The notes under the pieces: generated by a model | The model's database searches: none | The model's input: only the letters and a program-made list of their open reading frames with translations | What the model was told of the DNA's origin: nothing | Source: Catenulispora pinistramenti | Lineage (GTDB): Bacteria > Actinomycetota > Actinomycetes > Streptomycetales > Catenulisporaceae | Direction: 5' to 3' | DNA: 45,656 nt | NCBI RefSeq assembly: GCF_018274385.1 | Contig: NZ_JAAFYZ010000064.1 | Span: forward strand, 1-45,656 | Made by a program: the position numbers and the translations under genes | In this document: piece after piece, positions 8,022-16,545 of the stretch | Numbering within the stretch: the stretch's first letter is position 1 | How the letters are laid out: every line of letters begins with the position of its first letter

Positions 8022-9416
8022 ATGATGAGTCCCGCCCGACGGCCCGCGGCGCGCAAGATAGCCGCCGCCGTGCTCGTCGCAGGCCTCGGCGTCAGTGCCG
8101 CGGCGTGCTCCAGCAGCAAGAGCTCCAAGGACGCCGCCGCCCCGGCCGGCGGCGACGGCCCGGTCACCATCTCGGTCGCGTGCGAGCCGCCGACCAGCCA
8201 GGCCAAGCAGCGCGCCGAATGGCTCCAGGACGTCGCGACGTTCGAGAAGGCCAACCCGGACATCACGATCCACGGTGTCGACACCTACCCGTGCGAGAAC
8301 ACCGCGACGTTCACCGCGCAGCTGAAGGCCGGCACCGAGCCGGACGTGTTCCACATGTACTTCACCGATCTGAACCAGGTGCTGGACGCCGGACAGGCCG
8401 CGGACATCACGTCCTACGTCAACGACACCACCGTTCCCGGCTTCAGCGACCTCGCGCCGTCGGCGATGGCGGCGGTCACCGCCGGCAAGACCGTCTACGC
8501 GCTGCCGACCGGCATCTACACCCAGGGCCTGATCATCAACCGGAAGCTGTTCCAGCAGGCCGGGCTCAACCCGGACCAGCCGCCGACGACCTGGGCCGAC
8601 GTCGAGAAGGACGCCAAGGCGATCGCCGCGCTCGGCAACGGGATCTACGGCTACGGCGAGTACAGCGCGGGCAACAACGGCGGCTGGCACTTCTCCTCGG
8701 AGGTCGACGCCAACGGCGGCCAGATGGTCGGCGGCGACGGCAAGGCGGCGTTCGACGCGCAGCCGGCGACCGAGGTCCTGCAGGCGCTGCACCAGATGCG
8801 CTTCGTGGACGGTTCGATGAGCCCGACGCAGCAGCTGAAATGGGGCGACCTGCAGAAGCAGATGGGGGCCGGCAAGCTCGGCATGTACATCGCCGCGCCG
8901 GACGACATCTACAACGTGATCGTCCCGCAGGACGGCGGCAACGTCGACGACTACGGCGTCGGCCCGCTGCCGAGCACCAGCGGCACCCCGGCCGGCTCGC
9001 TGTCCGGCGGCGACGCGCTCGCGTTCAACAAGCACGACACCCCGGCCCAGATCCGCGCGGGCGTCAAGTTTGTCGCCTTCTCCGAGCTGACGCCGGGACA
9101 AGGCCAGTTCAATTACGCCCGCACCAAGGCCGACGGGCTGCCGGTCGGCTTCCCCGAGCCGCTGGACTGGGTCGGCGCGACGTCCGCGAAGAACGAGCAG
9201 TTGAAGGCCGCGAGCCAGACCGTCGACACGGCGCACTTCAAGACGTTCGTGGACGCGCAGGAGAAGGGCATGGGTGAGCCCACCGACGCGCAGGCCGTCT
9301 ACAAGACCCTCGACGCGACGATGCTCAGTGTGCTCCAGGACCCGAACGCCGACATCTCCTCGCTGCTGAAGACCGCCCAGACCCAGGTGAACACGCTGCT
9401 CGCGAACGCGAGTTAG
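8022..9416 (+). CDS. ABC sugar-binding lipoprotein
   Basis: A 464-residue extracellular solute-binding protein of the family 1 (MalE-like) type. Residues 1-28 are a lipoprotein signal (basic start, hydrophobic stretch, VSAAAC with lipidated C29). The mature part starts with a low-complexity linker, then VTISVACEPP and the two-lobe binding fold. ATG 8022 is preceded by GGAAGG; the adjacent ATG 8025 is equally possible. Two permeases and a GH13 alpha-glucosidase follow, so it probably captures alpha-glucosides released by the GH87-like enzyme (nigero-oligosaccharides) or malto-oligosaccharides. The ligand is inferred from neighbours. Confidence 0.9.
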   Translation: MMSPARRPAARKIAAAVLVAGLGVSAAACSSSKSSKDAAAPAGGDGPVTISVACEPPTSQAKQRAEWLQDVATFEKANPDITIHGVDTYPCENTATFTAQLKAGTEPDVFHMYFTDLNQVLDAGQAADITSYVNDTTVPGFSDLAPSAMAAVTAGKTVYALPTGIYTQGLIINRKLFQQAGLNPDQPPTTWADVEKDAKAIAALGNGIYGYGEYSAGNNGGWHFSSEVDANGGQMVGGDGKAAFDAQPATEVLQALHQMRFVDGSMSPTQQLKWGDLQKQMGAGKLGMYIAAPDDIYNVIVPQDGGNVDDYGVGPLPSTSGTPAGSLSGGDALAFNKHDTPAQIRAGVKFVAFSELTPGQGQFNYARTKADGLPVGFPEPLDWVGATSAKNEQLKAASQTVDTAHFKTFVDAQEKGMGEPTDAQAVYKTLDATMLSVLQDPNADISSLLKTAQTQVNTLLANAS

Positions 9417-9470
9417 TTCCGACGGTCATCAACGGCAACTGCAACGGCGGCAGAGCAGCAGGGAGCAGCG

Positions 9471-10475
9471 ATGGCGGAGCAGGTGCTCAGCAGACCCGGG
9501 CGGCGCGATCCCGGCCGAGCCCGCGGCGGGTCTGGCGGACGTCCGGCCGCAGGGCCGGACGGCGGACCGAACGGCAGGTTCCTCAGGACCCTGCGTCGGC
9601 ATCTGGCCGCGCACGGCTTCCTGATCGGCGCGGTCCTGTGCTTCGCGATGTTCTCCTGGTACCCGATGATCCGCGAGATCATCATGAGCTTCCAGCAGAC
9701 CCACCGCGACAAGATCACCCGGCAGCCGAAGACCACCTGGGCCGGGCTGCAGAACTACACCCGGATCATCCACGACCCGACGTTCGCGCAGGCATGGAAG
9801 AACACTGTCGAGTTCAGCCTCCTGGCACTGCTGATCGGCTTCGCGGTTCCGTTCGTCACCGCGATCATCCTCAACGAGCTGCGGCACGCCCGCGGGTATC
9901 TCCGGATCCTGGTCTACCTCCCGGTGATGCTGCCCCCGGCATCGGCACTGCTGCTGTTCCAGTACTTCTACGACCCGAACTACGGCCTGTTCGACCACCT
10001 GCTCCGGATGCTGCACTTGCCGACGTCGCAGTTCGTCCAATCCTCCAGCAGCGCGCTGGTGTCCGTGACCGTCGCCTCGACCTGGATGAACATGGGCGGC
10101 ACGACGCTCATCTACCTGGCAGCCCTGCAGAACATCCCCGGCGAGCTCTATGAGGCCGCAGAGCTGGACGGCGCCGGCATTCTCGGCCGGATCCGGCACG
10201 TCACGATCCCGCAGACCCGGCTGATCCTGTCGATGATGCTGATGCTCCAGATCGTGGGCACGATGCAGCTGTTCATCGAGCCGTTCATCCTCACCAACGG
10301 CGGGGCCGGGCCGAACAACTCGACCGTGTCAGTCGTGAACCTGATCTACCAGTACGCCTTCAACCTGTCCGGCTCCAGCAACTACAACAGCGCCTCGGCG
10401 CTCGGCGTCCTGCTGATGCTCGTGCTCGGCGTGTTCTCCGCCGGATATCTGTGGCTCAGCAGGGACCGGGACTAG
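9471..10475 (+). CDS. ABC sugar permease, MalF type
   Basis: A 334-residue inner-membrane permease with about six transmembrane helices. Residues 1-48 are a long, basic, Gly/Pro-rich cytoplasmic tail; the first helix is about 50-68. The EAA loop that contacts the ATPase is at 228-236 (EAAELDGAG). It is the first of two permeases of the importer, 54 bases after the binding protein. No ATP-binding subunit is encoded in the operon, as usual for actinomycete sugar importers that share MsiK. Confidence 0.93.
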   Translation: MAEQVLSRPGRRDPGRARGGSGGRPAAGPDGGPNGRFLRTLRRHLAAHGFLIGAVLCFAMFSWYPMIREIIMSFQQTHRDKITRQPKTTWAGLQNYTRIIHDPTFAQAWKNTVEFSLLALLIGFAVPFVTAIILNELRHARGYLRILVYLPVMLPPASALLLFQYFYDPNYGLFDHLLRMLHLPTSQFVQSSSSALVSVTVASTWMNMGGTTLIYLAALQNIPGELYEAAELDGAGILGRIRHVTIPQTRLILSMMLMLQIVGTMQLFIEPFILTNGGAGPNNSTVSVVNLIYQYAFNLSGSSNYNSASALGVLLMLVLGVFSAGYLWLSRDRD

Positions 10476-10495
10476 AGAACAGGGAACGAAAGACC

Positions 10496-11377
10496 GTGTC
10501 GACCAGAACCCTCGTCTCGACCAGCGCGCTCAACCGCCGCCGCGGCCGGATCGTCTACCGGTTCACGGCCACGACCGTGATCGTCGGCTTCACGCTGATC
10601 TTCCTAGGCCCGCTGTACTTCCTGTTCACCGACGGCCTGAAATCCACGCATGAATCCGTCCAGGTCCCGCCGACGCTGTATCCGCACGCGATCCACCCCG
10701 GCACCTACGCTGACGCCTGGACCGTCGGCGGCGTGGGCCGGCTGCTTTTCAACACTCTGTATTACGCGTTCGGCGCGCTGGCCTTCCAACTCGTGTTCGA
10801 CGTGGCCGCCGCCTATGCGCTGTCCAAGCTGCGTCCGGTGTTCGGCAACGCCATCTTCGGCCTGATGCTGTCGACCCTGATGATCCCCGCGACCGTTCTG
10901 GTGGTGCCGCAGTACATCACGGTCTCGGACCTGCCGATCGTGCACATGAACCTGGTCGGCACTCCCGAGGCGATCTGGCTGCCGGCGGTCGCCAACGGTT
11001 TCAGCATCTTCCTGCTCAAGCGCTTCTTCGACTCCATCCCGGACGACCTGCTGGCGGCGGCGGCGATCGACGGCGCGGGCCGGATGCGGACGCTGTGGTC
11101 CGTCGTGCTGCCGATGTCGCGCCCGATCCTCGGCGTCGTGTCCATCTTCGCGGTGACCGCGGTATGGAAGGACTACCTGTGGCCGCTCCTCGTCGAGGCC
11201 GGCTACAGCCCGACCCGGGAGACCCTGAACGTCGGTATCACGCAGGCCGCCGCGACGTCACCGCAGAACGTGGTCATCGCCGCCGCGGCCATCGCGGCGA
11301 TCCCGCCCCTGATCTTCTTCCTGATCTTCCAGCGCAACATCATGTCCGGCCTGACCACCGGAAGCCTTAAAGGCTGA
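10496..11377 (+). CDS. ABC sugar permease, MalG type
   Basis: A 293-residue permease, the partner of the MalF-type gene 20 bases upstream. It has six predicted membrane helices, a short loop after the first helix (TDGLKSTHESVQVPPTLYPH) typical of MalG-like proteins, and the EAA-loop core AAAIDGAG at 188-195. The GTG start at 10496 follows AGGGAACGAAAG; the in-frame ATG at 10451 would overlap the previous gene by 25 bases and adds nonconserved residues. It forms the membrane channel with its partner. Confidence 0.92.
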   Translation: MSTRTLVSTSALNRRRGRIVYRFTATTVIVGFTLIFLGPLYFLFTDGLKSTHESVQVPPTLYPHAIHPGTYADAWTVGGVGRLLFNTLYYAFGALAFQLVFDVAAAYALSKLRPVFGNAIFGLMLSTLMIPATVLVVPQYITVSDLPIVHMNLVGTPEAIWLPAVANGFSIFLLKRFFDSIPDDLLAAAAIDGAGRMRTLWSVVLPMSRPILGVVSIFAVTAVWKDYLWPLLVEAGYSPTRETLNVGITQAAATSPQNVVIAAAAIAAIPPLIFFLIFQRNIMSGLTTGSLKG

Positions 11378-11397
11378 GCTCGAAAGCGGGTCTTTCC

Positions 11398-13149
11398 ATG
11401 ACGACCGTCCAAGAGAACACGCTCCACGACACTGACACTGATACCGGCCTCGATACCGACACCGGCCTCGATACCGACACCGGCCTCGATACCGATACCG
11501 ACACCGACACCGACGGCGGGGCGCCGGCCCGGGCCGAGGCATGGTGGCGATCAGCGACGATCTACCAGGTCTACACCCGCAGCTTCGCCGACTCGAACGG
11601 CGACGGCATCGGTGACCTGCCCGGCGTCCGGGCGAAGCTGCCCTACCTCGCCGCGCTCGGCGTCGACGCGCTGTGGTTCAACCCCTGGTATCCCTCGCCG
11701 ATGGCGGACGCGGGCTACGACATCGCCGACTACCGCGACATCGAGCCGGCCTTCGGCACCCTGGCCGACGCCGACGCCCTGATCGCCGAGGCCCATGCCC
11801 GGGGCATCCGCATCATCGTCGACATCGTGCCGAACCACTGCTCGGACCGGCACCGCTGGTTCCTGCAAGCGGTGGACTCCGAGCCCGGATCGCGGGAACG
11901 TTCGCGCTTCTGGTTCCGTCCCGGGCGCGGCCAGGACGGCTCGCAGCCGCCGAACGACTGGCAGTCCATCTTCGGCGGACCGGCCTGGACCCGCCTGACG
12001 GCATCGGACGGGACGCCGGGGGAGTGGTACCTGCACCTGTTCGCCCCCGAGCAGCCAGACCTGAACTGGTCCTCGCCGGACGTCCGTGAGGAATTCCAGG
12101 ACGTGCTGCGGTTCTGGTTCGACCGCGGCGCCGACGGGATCCGGATCGACTCCGCGGCCCTGGTGACGAAGGACCCTGATCTCCCCGACCTGTCTTCGAA
12201 CCCTGACCCGCACCCGTACGAGGACCGCGACGACGTCCATGAGATCTACCGTGCGTGGCGCGCGGTAGCCGAGTCCTACGGCGGCGACCGCGCGCTGATC
12301 GGCGAGCTGTGGATCCCGGACGCCGATCGTTTCGCCCGCTACTTCCGCGCCGACGAGCTGCACAGCGCGTTCAACTTCCCCTATCTGTGCAGCGCGTGGG
12401 ATGCCGCACAGCTGCGGTCGGTCATCGAGGAGACGCTCGCGGTCCACGCCCGGGTCGGCGCCCCGGCCACGTGGGTGCTGTCCAACCACGACGTGGACCG
12501 GCACGTGTCGCGCTACGGCCGATCCGACACGTCGTTCGGCCTGGACCGGCGCGAGCACGGACGCCCCGTCGACGTCGGGCTCGGCACCCGCCGTGCTCGG
12601 GCCGCGGCCATGCTGACCTTCGCACTGCCCGGTGCCGCCTACGTCTACCAGGGCGACGAGCTGGGGCTGTGGGAGGTCGAGAACATCCCGGCGGACCTGC
12701 GCCAGGACCCGATCTGGCGGCGGACCGGCGGATCGGACCCGGGCCGGGACGGCTGCCGGGTGCCGCTGCCGTGGTCGGGGGCGGCACCGCCGTTCGGCTT
12801 CTCGCCGGACGGCGCGCCCGCCGACCCCTGGCTCCCGCAGCCGCCGGCCTGGTCGGGCCTGACGGTCCAGGCCGAGGACGGCGACCCGCGCTCGATGCTG
12901 GAACTGTACCGGGCCGCGCTGCGCATCCGGCGTCAGGACCCGTCCCTCGGCGACGGCACGCTGACGTGGATGCCGAACCGCGAATCAGTGCTCGACTTCG
13001 TGCGGGACGGCCGCTTCCGCTGTGTGGCGAACCTGTCGCCGACAGACATTCCGCTGCCTCCCCACGAGGACGTCCTATTGCAGAGCACTGATCTGGCGAA
13101 CGGGCTCCTGCCGTCTGACGCCACCGTTTGGCTCCGCGTCGCGGACTGA
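11398..13149 (+). CDS. GH13 alpha-glucosidase
   Basis: A 583-residue cytoplasmic retaining alpha-glucosidase of the alpha-amylase superfamily; no signal peptide is visible. Conserved regions: DIVPNH (142-147), GIRIDSAA with nucleophile D251, IGELW with acid/base E303, and LSNHD with stabiliser D365. The IYQVYTRSFADSNGDGIGDL opening and length fit oligo-alpha-glucosidases such as GH13_30 types. It is the last gene of the importer operon, 20 bases after the permease, so it probably hydrolyses imported alpha-linked oligosaccharides to glucose. Residues 11-39 are an odd acidic repeat of TGLDTD and TD units not seen in the family and presumably disordered. Confidence 0.93.
   Translation: MTTVQENTLHDTDTDTGLDTDTGLDTDTGLDTDTDTDTDGGAPARAEAWWRSATIYQVYTRSFADSNGDGIGDLPGVRAKLPYLAALGVDALWFNPWYPSPMADAGYDIADYRDIEPAFGTLADADALIAEAHARGIRIIVDIVPNHCSDRHRWFLQAVDSEPGSRERSRFWFRPGRGQDGSQPPNDWQSIFGGPAWTRLTASDGTPGEWYLHLFAPEQPDLNWSSPDVREEFQDVLRFWFDRGADGIRIDSAALVTKDPDLPDLSSNPDPHPYEDRDDVHEIYRAWRAVAESYGGDRALIGELWIPDADRFARYFRADELHSAFNFPYLCSAWDAAQLRSVIEETLAVHARVGAPATWVLSNHDVDRHVSRYGRSDTSFGLDRREHGRPVDVGLGTRRARAAAMLTFALPGAAYVYQGDELGLWEVENIPADLRQDPIWRRTGGSDPGRDGCRVPLPWSGAAPPFGFSPDGAPADPWLPQPPAWSGLTVQAEDGDPRSMLELYRAALRIRRQDPSLGDGTLTWMPNRESVLDFVRDGRFRCVANLSPTDIPLPPHEDVLLQSTDLANGLLPSDATVWLRVAD
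11428..11512 (+). repeat. 18-bp tandem repeats within the GH13 gene
   Basis: The unit ACCGGCCTCGATACCGAC occurs in tandem (about three copies), flanked by shorter GATACC/GACACC hexamers. It keeps frame and encodes TGLDTD repeats near the N-terminus. Units of 6 and 18 bp allow in-frame expansion or loss by slippage. Confidence 0.85.
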
Positions 13150-13232
13150 CAGGGAAGAATCACTGTTCCGCGCCGCGCGGGGCCCCACTGCATCCGCACT
13201 GCGTCGCGGCGGCACCTGAACCATACTGCCGG

Positions 13233-13282
13233 TCCCGCCCCTGATGCTCCCGATCTCAGGGGCGGGAGCATCAGGGGCGGGA
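13233..13282. terminator. Strong bidirectional hairpin terminator
   Basis: A perfect 20-bp stem (13233-13252 with 13263-13282) closes a 10-base loop between the converging GH13 and GH18 genes. The right arm is followed by AAAAGG and there is no real T-run. Position and stability make it a likely terminator for both operons. Confidence 0.85.
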
Positions 13283-13297
13283 GCAAAAGGCGCCCGG

Positions 13298-14347
13298 CTA
13301 TTGCTGGATCGGGTCGGAAAGGGCCAGGTCCCACACGGCCAGGCCGTGGAGGCCGGCGTTCGCGGCCATCGTCCGGCGCAGGGCCAGGGACCGGGCGTCC
13401 GACCACCACAGGACGGTGCCGTCCGAGAGTGTCGCGGTCCACTCCCCGGAGGCGTCGTCGAACTGCGCCGTGGCGCCGTCGGCGGCGACGAGGTCGCGCG
13501 CGCCCTGATCGCTGACCTGGGTCGCGCCGCCGCCGGGCGGCCAGGAGTAGCCGTAGCCGGCGACGCCCAGGTCCACCTTGCCCGCCGGGACCTCGCCCAC
13601 CAGCACGTCCAGGCCCTGCTGCTGCCAGGACAGCGCGCCGACCGGCCCGGGATCGGAGGCCTGCGTGTGCTGGTCGTAGGCCATCAGCACCAGGTGGTCG
13701 ACGACCTGGCCGAGGGCGGGCAGGTCGTATCCGAGCTCTGAGTACTCCGCCGCGCTCTGGCCGTTCATCAGGTCCAGGCTGACGGTCTTGCCGGACGGCA
13801 GGGCCTGCTTCAGCGCGGTCACGAACGCCGTGAGGCCGTCGGTGTCCCGGGATCGCAGGGACTCGATGTCGATGGTGACGCCGTCCCAGCCCTGGGAGCT
13901 GACCGCACTGCTGAGGCTGGCGACCACGTTGCCGATGTTGTCCTGGCTGCTCAGCAGGTTGTAGGCGGCCGACTCGTCGAAGTCGCCGATGGCCTGGCTG
14001 AAGTTCCCGACGAGGAACTCGGCGGGCAGGCCGTCGGCGTGCGCGGCGGCCAGTTGGTTCAGGGCGCCGTCATCGGGTGCTGAGACGCTCGTACCGTCGG
14101 AGGTGATGTTGACACCGTCGACGCCGACCGAGCCCAGGGCGCCGGAGCTGGCGTCGATGAGCGAGGTGGCGTCGCCCTCTTCCTGGTAGCCGACTACCGG
14201 CAGTCCGGTGAAGGCCGAGGCGGTGCCGGTCGGGAGGGTCAGGGCGGCGGTGGCGAGCACGCCGACCGCTGAGGCGGCGAGCGTGCGGCCGGCGGTTCGG
14301 CGGGTGATCCGCGGGGTGATCCGGTGGGTGGTGCGGTGGTTTCTCAT
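13298..14347 (-). CDS. Secreted GH18-family glycosidase
   Basis: A 349-residue exported protein. Residues 1-45 are a signal peptide (twin RR near 16-17, hydrophobic core, ASA). The mature part begins VVGYQEEGDA, and the GH18 motif is WDGVTIDIE at 154-162: catalytic E162 and D160 are present, while the third Asp of DxxDxDxE is T158. This variant recalls YaaH/YdhD-type GH18 proteins (DGVNIDxE), which act on peptidoglycan or have no chitinase activity. Tyr-rich LMAYDQHT, the sheet end VAGYGYSWPP and C-terminal GLAVWDLAL fit the barrel. It starts 47 bases after the next GH18 gene, so both are co-transcribed. Substrate: chitin, chitosan or peptidoglycan. Confidence 0.85.
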   Translation of the reverse strand: MRNHRTTHRITPRITRRTAGRTLAASAVGVLATAALTLPTGTASAFTGLPVVGYQEEGDATSLIDASSGALGSVGVDGVNITSDGTSVSAPDDGALNQLAAAHADGLPAEFLVGNFSQAIGDFDESAAYNLLSSQDNIGNVVASLSSAVSSQGWDGVTIDIESLRSRDTDGLTAFVTALKQALPSGKTVSLDLMNGQSAAEYSELGYDLPALGQVVDHLVLMAYDQHTQASDPGPVGALSWQQQGLDVLVGEVPAGKVDLGVAGYGYSWPPGGGATQVSDQGARDLVAADGATAQFDDASGEWTATLSDGTVLWWSDARSLALRRTMAANAGLHGLAVWDLALSDPIQQ

Positions 14348-14394
14348 GGTCTCTCTTTCACGCTGTGGGGGGAGTGTTCGGTATCGCGTGGGGG

Positions 14395-15522
14395 TCAGCC
14401 GAACCAGGGGTTTCCGCCGCCCAGGGACCACACCGAGACCTTGGTGACCCCCAAGCCGGTGAGGACCTTCAGCTTCGCGGTCAGGGAAGCGCTGTCGACG
14501 TAGTCGTAGAGGACTCCGCCGGAGACCCAGCGGATCTCCCCGGAGGAGGGGTCGCGCCGAGCGGCGATGACGGCCGGGTCGGTGGAGAAGCCGGGGCTCT
14601 TGCGCATGTCGCTGAACTGGATGTTGCCGGTGACGTTGGTCAGATCGCAGGGGTCGGGGGCGTGGTAGCCGTACGACGGCAGGCCGATGACCAGTCGCGA
14701 GTGGTCCGGAACCTTGCTCTGGGCGTAGGCGGTGACCTGCTTCAGCCAGGCGTACGGGGTGATCGCCAGGCACCGGGCGCCCGGCGGCGTGTCGAACTCC
14801 TCGTCGTAGGCCATGATGACCAGCTCGTCCACGCCGGTCGCCGACACCTGCGCGTAGTCGTAGAACGAGGCGTCCGCGGTCATCGCCGGGGCGTCGACCT
14901 GGAGCCGCTTGCCCTTGGCGTGCAGCGAGGCGGCGAGCTGGGTCAGGAACTTCTTGTAGTTCGTGAAGTCCGAGGCCGACCAGGACCAGTAGTCCTCCAG
15001 GTCGACATCGACGCCGGACAGCCCGTTGCCGACGACCAGCGAGGTGAGCTGGGACACCGCCTTGGACCGGTTGCCGGAACTGCTGACCAGGGCGTGGACG
15101 TCGGCGGTGGTCATGCCGGAGATGGTCGGGTACTGATACGCCGAGTGGGCTTTCAGGTCGGCGACGTTCGCCGCGCTGAAGGTGTTGCACGTCCCGTCGG
15201 CGGTGGTCTCCAGCCGGACTGAGCCGTTGGACTGGACCGACCAGTACTCGGGCTTCAAGGCGCCGGTCAGGACCCGGTTGTCGGCGTACTCGGCCTGAGC
15301 GGTGCACGTCGAGTCCCCGGGAGACCCGGGGTAGAGCCAGGTCTGGAGCTGCACGCCGGATGCGCGCGCCGTACCGGCCACACGGCTGGCGGCGGCAGTC
15401 GCGTTCGCGGTCGTGGCCACCAACCCCGCCGTCGCGCAGGCGGCCATCAAGGTCAGGGGCGTTCTGGCCCGCAGTGTTCTGGCATGCAATGTTCTGGGAC
15501 GCAGTGTTCTGGCACGAAGCAT
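14395..15522 (-). CDS. Secreted GH18-family glycosidase (second)
   Basis: A 375-residue exported protein with a GH18 motif SGVDVDLE at 169-176: D172, D174 and catalytic E176 are kept, the first Asp is S169. VIMAYDEEFD and IGLPSYGYHAP are typical GH18 barrel strands, and VSVWSLGG closes the barrel. Residues 1-22 hold four repeats of the type LRART, giving an unusually long basic n-region before the hydrophobic segment (about 23-45). GGAGG precedes the ATG by 6 bases. It lies between the GntR gene and the other GH18 gene on the same strand and probably acts with it on an extracellular amino-sugar polymer. Confidence 0.85.
   Translation of the reverse strand: MLRARTLRPRTLHARTLRARTPLTLMAACATAGLVATTANATAAASRVAGTARASGVQLQTWLYPGSPGDSTCTAQAEYADNRVLTGALKPEYWSVQSNGSVRLETTADGTCNTFSAANVADLKAHSAYQYPTISGMTTADVHALVSSSGNRSKAVSQLTSLVVGNGLSGVDVDLEDYWSWSASDFTNYKKFLTQLAASLHAKGKRLQVDAPAMTADASFYDYAQVSATGVDELVIMAYDEEFDTPPGARCLAITPYAWLKQVTAYAQSKVPDHSRLVIGLPSYGYHAPDPCDLTNVTGNIQFSDMRKSPGFSTDPAVIAARRDPSSGEIRWVSGGVLYDYVDSASLTAKLKVLTGLGVTKVSVWSLGGGNPWFG
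15461..15520 (-). repeat. Four 15-bp tandem repeats in the GH18 signal region
   Basis: GTTCTGGCCCGCAGT, GTTCTGGCATGCAAT, GTTCTGGGACGCAGT and GTTCTGGCACGAAGC follow each other without gaps, directly inside the start codon. On the coding strand they give LRART, LRPRT, LHART and LRART, adding Arg charges before the signal core. Confidence 0.9.
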
Positions 15523-15554
15523 GTGTCCTCCGGAAGGCGTGGCGGATCACCGCA

Positions 15555-15570
15555 CGGACCGGGTGGTCCG
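15555..15570. promoter_or_regulatory. Candidate operator upstream of the GH18 pair
   Basis: CGGACC (15555-15560) and GGTCCG (15565-15570) form an inverted repeat 33-48 bases upstream of the GH18 start at 15522. The GGTCC/TGGTC half resembles the TGGTC core of HutC/DasR-type GntR sites, and a GntR gene lies directly upstream. Binding is inferred. Confidence 0.4.
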
Positions 15571-15628
15571 CGCGGGGCGTGGCGATGGTTCCGGTGGTGC
15601 CTTTTGTGCGGCGGGCAGTGCCTGATGC

Positions 15629-16459
15629 TCAGCCGGACCAGTAAGAGTCCAGGACGAGCGTGTCGGCGCCGGGGACGGCTGAGGCCGTGGACCAGGAGCC
15701 GCCCACCACCCGCCCGCTGTCGTCGTCGGCGGCGAGCGAGAGCTGGGTGAGGATGCGGTAGCGGTCACCGCGGTAGACGGAGTGCGTGAACTCCACGATC
15801 CGGCCGTCGGCGTCGGCGCTCACCCGATCGAAGAGCAGCGCCGGGGTGTGGACCGGCACCCCGAGCAGTTCGGCCTCCGCCTCGTCGACGACGGTGGGTT
15901 CGATGATCTGCGTGGCGGTGGCGAGCCGGACGCCGTAGCGCCGGCCCAGGATCCGGTAGAACGAGCCGTCCGCCAGGTCCTGGGAAGCCAGTCCCGGCAC
16001 CAGGGCGGCCGGGACGTGCAGGGTGTCCACGGACATCGGATCACCGTCGGCCAGCCGCAGCCTGGTGATCCGCAGGACCTGCTCGGCCGGGGACACCTGG
16101 AGCCGCCGGCCGATCCTGGCGCCGGCCGCGACGGTCTGGAAGTCCACCATCCGGCTGGTCCAGACGCCGTCCACGCCGCCGACGGCCAGCGGCTGGCCGG
16201 GCTGCGCGGCGGGCGTCCCCAGGCGCTGGGCCACCTTGGCCTTGGCGACGAAGACCCCGCGGCCGTGCTCCCTGCTGAGGAGCCCGTCGCGGACCAGGTC
16301 GTCGACGACCGAGCGCAGCGTGGGGCGGGACACCGAGAGCTCCTCGCTCAACTGCCGCTCGCCGGGGATCGCCCGGCCCGGACCGTACTCCTCGACCAGG
16401 TCCAGCAGGTGCCCGCGAATACGCTCGCGCTTCTGCCAGCGGCTCTCGCCCACGTTCAT
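15629..16459 (-). CDS. GntR-family regulator, HutC/DasR type
   Basis: A 276-residue regulator. Residues about 5-75 form the winged helix (QLSEELSVSRPTLRSVVDDL, then HGRGVFVAKAKV), and about 100-270 form a UTRA effector domain (VLRITRLRLADGDPMSVDTLHVP, then LLFDRVSADADGRIVEFTHS). UTRA domains of this group bind phosphorylated amino sugars in DasR/NagR or other small ligands. ATG 16459 follows GGAACGG and directly precedes the conserved WQKRERIRGHLL. It diverges from an amino-sugar importer operon and precedes two GH18 genes, so it probably controls both. A good sigma-70-like promoter lies at 16517-16545. Confidence 0.9.
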   Translation of the reverse strand: MNVGESRWQKRERIRGHLLDLVEEYGPGRAIPGERQLSEELSVSRPTLRSVVDDLVRDGLLSREHGRGVFVAKAKVAQRLGTPAAQPGQPLAVGGVDGVWTSRMVDFQTVAAGARIGRRLQVSPAEQVLRITRLRLADGDPMSVDTLHVPAALVPGLASQDLADGSFYRILGRRYGVRLATATQIIEPTVVDEAEAELLGVPVHTPALLFDRVSADADGRIVEFTHSVYRGDRYRILTQLSLAADDDSGRVVGGSWSTASAVPGADTLVLDSYWSG

Positions 16460-16516
16460 CGCCCGTTCCGTTCCTTGTCCGGCACTGGTTGTCCGGAGCC
16501 CTTGACGTTGGCCAAA

Positions 16517-16545
16517 TAATGACCCACGATAAGCCAACTGGTCAA
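16517..16545 (-). promoter_or_regulatory. Promoter of the GntR gene
   Basis: On the minus strand TTGACC (-35, 16545-16540) and CATTAT (-10, 16522-16517) are separated by 17 bases. The start would fall near 16510, giving a leader of about 50 bases before ATG 16459. An ACTGGTC half-site (16537-16543) overlaps the -35 element, which suggests autoregulation. Confidence 0.65.

Noticed and set aside
15461-15520. CRISPR-like array
   Set aside because: Units are 15 bp, contiguous, without spacers, and lie in a coding frame.
13298-15550. A single 750-codon minus-strand protein covering both GH18 genes
   Set aside because: Its first half is read in another frame from the GH18 gene at 14395-15522 and is Arg-rich nonsense; the true start of the downstream gene is ATG 14347 with a signal peptide.
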